The translations under genes were made by a program, and so were the position numbers. A DNA stretch of 64,000 nucleotides from the NCBI RefSeq assembly GCF_000758525.1, contig NZ_CP009241.1, positions 4,340,001-4,404,000 on the forward strand. The letters run 5' to 3'. The notes below the pieces were generated by a model, which was not told the DNA's origin, did no database searches, and saw only the letters and a list, made by a program, of their open reading frames with translations. The stretch comes from Paenibacillus sp. FSL H7-0357. GTDB lineage: Bacteria; Bacillota; Bacilli; Paenibacillales; Paenibacillaceae. Positions within the stretch are counted from its first letter, which is position 1; each line of letters opens with the position of its first letter. Below, in pieces: positions 62,274 to 64,000 of this stretch.

Positions 62274-62840
62274 TTACTCATTACTGATATTTCCTTTTGG
62301 TTTCGAGCCTAGTTCGCCCGTAAGTGCTGAGATGCCTTGTGTAACTCGGCCTAGCAAGTCGAGAAATACGCTGCGCTCCTCGATATTAAGTAAGCCCACC
62401 ATTGCTTCCAGCCGAGCGAAATGCTCAGGAGCCATTTCACGGAGCTTCTTCGCTCCTTCTTCCGTCAAAATGACCGATCTCTGACGGCCATCGTCTGAGC
62501 TTGATCGCCGAGCTACTAGGCCATCTCGTTCAAGAATGTCGATAAGACCAGTCACTGTAGCACGTGTAACGCCTAGATGCTCCGCTAATTGCGAAGGCAA
62601 CTCTTCTCCTTCGTTGTCTTCAAGATCTGCCAATAAACGATATCGCCCTGTTGATAAACCGAATCTAGAGAAATGAATCTCCGAGGCATGCCCAAGCTTG
62701 GCTCCCGCTGCCATTAGCCTAGACGCGACGAGTATAGCCTGTGCGTCTATGTCTAGGTTATAGCGGTCAATCTGACGCTTGGATTGTACAAGCGATGGAA
62801 TAGCGTCAATGTCATTTGTTATTTTATTATTGTTGTTCAT
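62274..62840 (-). CDS. MarR-family transcriptional regulator
   Basis: A 188-residue winged-helix repressor. The HTH is in EELPSQLAEHLGVTRATVTG LIDILERDG, and the wing is RRSSSDDGRQRSVILTEEG. Start ATG 62840 lies 6 bases after the predicted -10, so the mRNA would have almost no leader and no ribosome binding site is seen. A frame start at 62891 lies upstream of the promoter and is unlikely. It presumably represses the neighbouring NmrA-like operon, as suggested by the shared operator motif. Confidence 0.87.
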   Translation of the reverse strand: MNNNNKITNDIDAIPSLVQSKRQIDRYNLDIDAQAILVASRLMAAGAKLGHASEIHFSRFGLSTGRYRLLADLEDNEGEELPSQLAEHLGVTRATVTGLIDILERDGLVARRSSSDDGRQRSVILTEEGAKKLREMAPEHFARLEAMVGLLNIEERSVFLDLLGRVTQGISALTGELGSKPKGNISNE

Positions 62841-62846
62841 ACATGT

Positions 62847-62875
62847 AGTATGGCACCTAATTACTTTTGTGTCAA
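62847..62875 (-). promoter_or_regulatory. Promoter of marR, nearly consensus
   Basis: Minus strand TTGACA (62870-62875), 17 bases, CATACT (62847-62852). The spacer and -10 contain the operator-like ATTAGGTGCCATA. Start of transcription would fall at about 62840, on the ATG itself. Confidence 0.72.
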
Positions 62876-62919
62876 CACATTTTAATAACACATCAACCGT
62901 TAATCCAATACAACACTGT

Positions 62920-63723
62920 TTACAGTATAACGATAAAATAGAAAAGAGCTGCTAAGACAAAACGGTATAGCGCAAACCATTCCAATCGAAGTCGTTTAAT
63001 CAGTTTGATGAACGTCACTACTGCAATCATTGCCACAATAAAGGATGTCATAAAGCCAATTAACATTAGAAAGAAATCGTCAGAATTCAGCAAATCGCGA
63101 CTATCGTACAAATCCAGCAAGCTTGCACCAAACATTACAGGCACGGAAATAAGGAACGTGAAATCTGCAGCGGCTTTTTGGCTAGTGCCAAGCAAAAGGC
63201 CACCTGAAATCGTCGAACCTGATCTCGAAAATCCCGGCCACAAAGCCAAACACTGGAACAGGCCAATCCCGAAAGCCTGTTTATAATTAATCCCATCAAT
63301 CGTATCAGCGGTTTCAGTTCTCCTACTCCTTGCTGCAATGATCATCAACACACCACCCACAACTAGACCGATCAAGACAGGGGTTGGGCCGAATAATTTG
63401 CTTTTTATTGTATCCTTGAAGAGAAGATATAGGATTAATGCTGGTAACATAGCCAAAATCATATGAATGACATTTAATCCTTTACTTTTAGAAAAATCCA
63501 TTCTAATCATATTAGCCCCAATCTTCAAATACCTCCTCCAATAAAGAATTAGAACTGCCATCACTGCACCCAACTGTATAACAATTTTAAATGTTATTGC
63601 CGCGTCTCCCTCAAAGCTAAGCAAATTGCCTGCTAAAATAAGATGTCCAGTAGACGATACCGGTAAAAATTCAGTTAAGCCCTCAATTATGCCGAGTATG
63701 ATTGCTTTAATTACATCACTCAT
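62920..63723 (-). CDS. uppP: Undecaprenyl-diphosphate phosphatase (UppP/BacA)
   Basis: A 267-residue polytopic phosphatase that recycles undecaprenyl diphosphate for cell-wall synthesis, and gives bacitracin tolerance when abundant. Family motifs: GIIEGLTEFLPVSSTGHLIL (residues about 10-29; (E/Q)GxxEFxPVSSTGH) and the second loop WPGFSRSGSTISGG, containing the conserved Ser-Arg-Ser. Start ATG 63723 follows AAAGGGGGC; an ATG at 63756 is 11 codons upstream. Monocistronic. Confidence 0.95.
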   Translation of the reverse strand: MSDVIKAIILGIIEGLTEFLPVSSTGHLILAGNLLSFEGDAAITFKIVIQLGAVMAVLILYWRRYLKIGANMIRMDFSKSKGLNVIHMILAMLPALILYLLFKDTIKSKLFGPTPVLIGLVVGGVLMIIAARSRRTETADTIDGINYKQAFGIGLFQCLALWPGFSRSGSTISGGLLLGTSQKAAADFTFLISVPVMFGASLLDLYDSRDLLNSDDFFLMLIGFMTSFIVAMIAVVTFIKLIKRLRLEWFALYRFVLAALFYFIVIL

Positions 63724-63883
63724 CAGTGGAAAGCCCCCTTTCGAAAATAAGCTCATATAACAATTTCCAGTATAAGGGGGGTCATGTCTATATTCCCATC
63801 GCTTAATATAACAATATTCAATTTAGTATGACATAATTGTCACATTGCTCATATTCTCTATTGAATAAGTGATCTTTAAACAA

Positions 63884-63927
63884 AGACGACTAGTTAACAT
63901 AGTAATGATTATGTTAACTAGTCGTCT
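63884..63927. promoter_or_regulatory. Perfect 18-base-arm palindrome upstream of uppP
   Basis: AGACGACTAGTTAACATA, 8-base spacer, TATGTTAACTAGTCGTCT. The core TAGTTAACATA-N8-TATGTTAACTA is shared with the inverted repeat at 43885-43920. On the minus strand TTTGTTTAAAG follows, so it could also be a terminator for the gene entering from the right. Confidence 0.55.
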
Positions 63928-63944
63928 ACCTCTTCTTTTAAGAG

Positions 63945-64000
63945 TCAATTCATCGCATGAGCAAAGCTCGTTATCCTGTCCAAAGCTAACCCTGTATTGC
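63945..64000 (-). CDS. Possible C-terminal end of a gene entering from the right
   Basis: A minus-strand frame, open to the window edge, ends in TGA at 63945-63947 with NTGLALDRITSFAHAMN. Only 18 codons are visible, so neither coding status nor family is secure. The palindrome at 63884 could be its terminator. Confidence 0.3.
   Translation of the reverse strand, partial: NTGLALDRITSFAHAMN

Noticed and set aside
62841..62891. Seventeen-codon N-terminal extension of MarR
   Set aside because: The extension includes the promoter boxes and the operator-like palindrome, so it cannot be on the mRNA.
1..64000. CRISPR array, retron or other defence cluster
   Set aside because: No series of regularly spaced repeats, no reverse transcriptase, nuclease or known defence gene was found on either strand.

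Overview
The window looks like a chromosomal segment of a spore-forming Gram-positive bacterium, most likely Paenibacillus or a close relative (inference). Direct support: a cwlJ-gerQ spore-germination pair, an S-layer-homology (SLH) surface protein, a queFCDE operon behind a preQ1-I riboswitch, a KimA-type potassium importer behind a c-di-AMP riboswitch, Fur-box-controlled siderophore uptake, strong AGGAGG ribosome binding sites and frequent TTG/GTG starts. No rRNA, tRNA or CRISPR array was recognised.

Region 1 (1-31 kb) is ordinary core-type chromosome, almost all on the minus strand. In order: a partial EamA transporter; a remnant of a zinc alcohol dehydrogenase; a VanW/isochorismatase operon; queuosine precursor genes queF-queC-queD-queE; an ABC-2 exporter; murB; a ferric-siderophore module (binding lipoprotein, two permeases, ATPase, FhuF-like reductase) with two Fur boxes; kimA with riboswitch and attenuator; bdbDC for disulfide formation; an MHYT-domain hybrid-type sensor kinase; a CNNM/CorC-like protein; cwlJ-gerQ; small redox and metabolic genes; two transporters; ldh (plus strand); and a GH113-type glycosidase under what look like paired palindromic operators.

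Region 2 (31.3-36.2 kb) is a small decayed mobile island. Two nearly identical IS630-family copies lie in the same orientation, the first truncated and the second complete with TA-flanked ends. They share the same transposase frameshifts. Between them sit a collapsed IS200/IS605 element, a lone frameshifted DUF3852 gene typical of integrative conjugative elements, and an AT-rich alpha/beta hydrolase. A secreted-protein pseudogene with two frameshifts borders the island.

Region 3 (36.3-52.5 kb) holds a XerC/D-like recombinase with a VOC protein, a LysR/amino-acid-exporter divergent pair, an ECF sigma factor with a DUF4179 partner, an HSL-type esterase, a secreted PQQ-type beta-propeller protein, an aminotransferase, a 1591-residue SLH protein and a small secreted protein.

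Region 4 (52.5-64 kb) holds a zinc-ribbon mini-protein, a frameshifted membrane protein, a divergent SgrR-type regulator/MFS pair, two unknown proteins, a WYL regulator divergent from a Gfo/Idh/MocA oxidoreductase, a MarR regulator that appears leaderless and probably controls the adjacent NmrA-like operon, and uppP.

I found no convincing new defence or multi-gene enzymatic system. The more interesting signals are regulatory (two riboswitches, the leaderless marR with matched operators, duplicated hairpins, long palindromes with fixed spacing) and genomic decay within the IS island.
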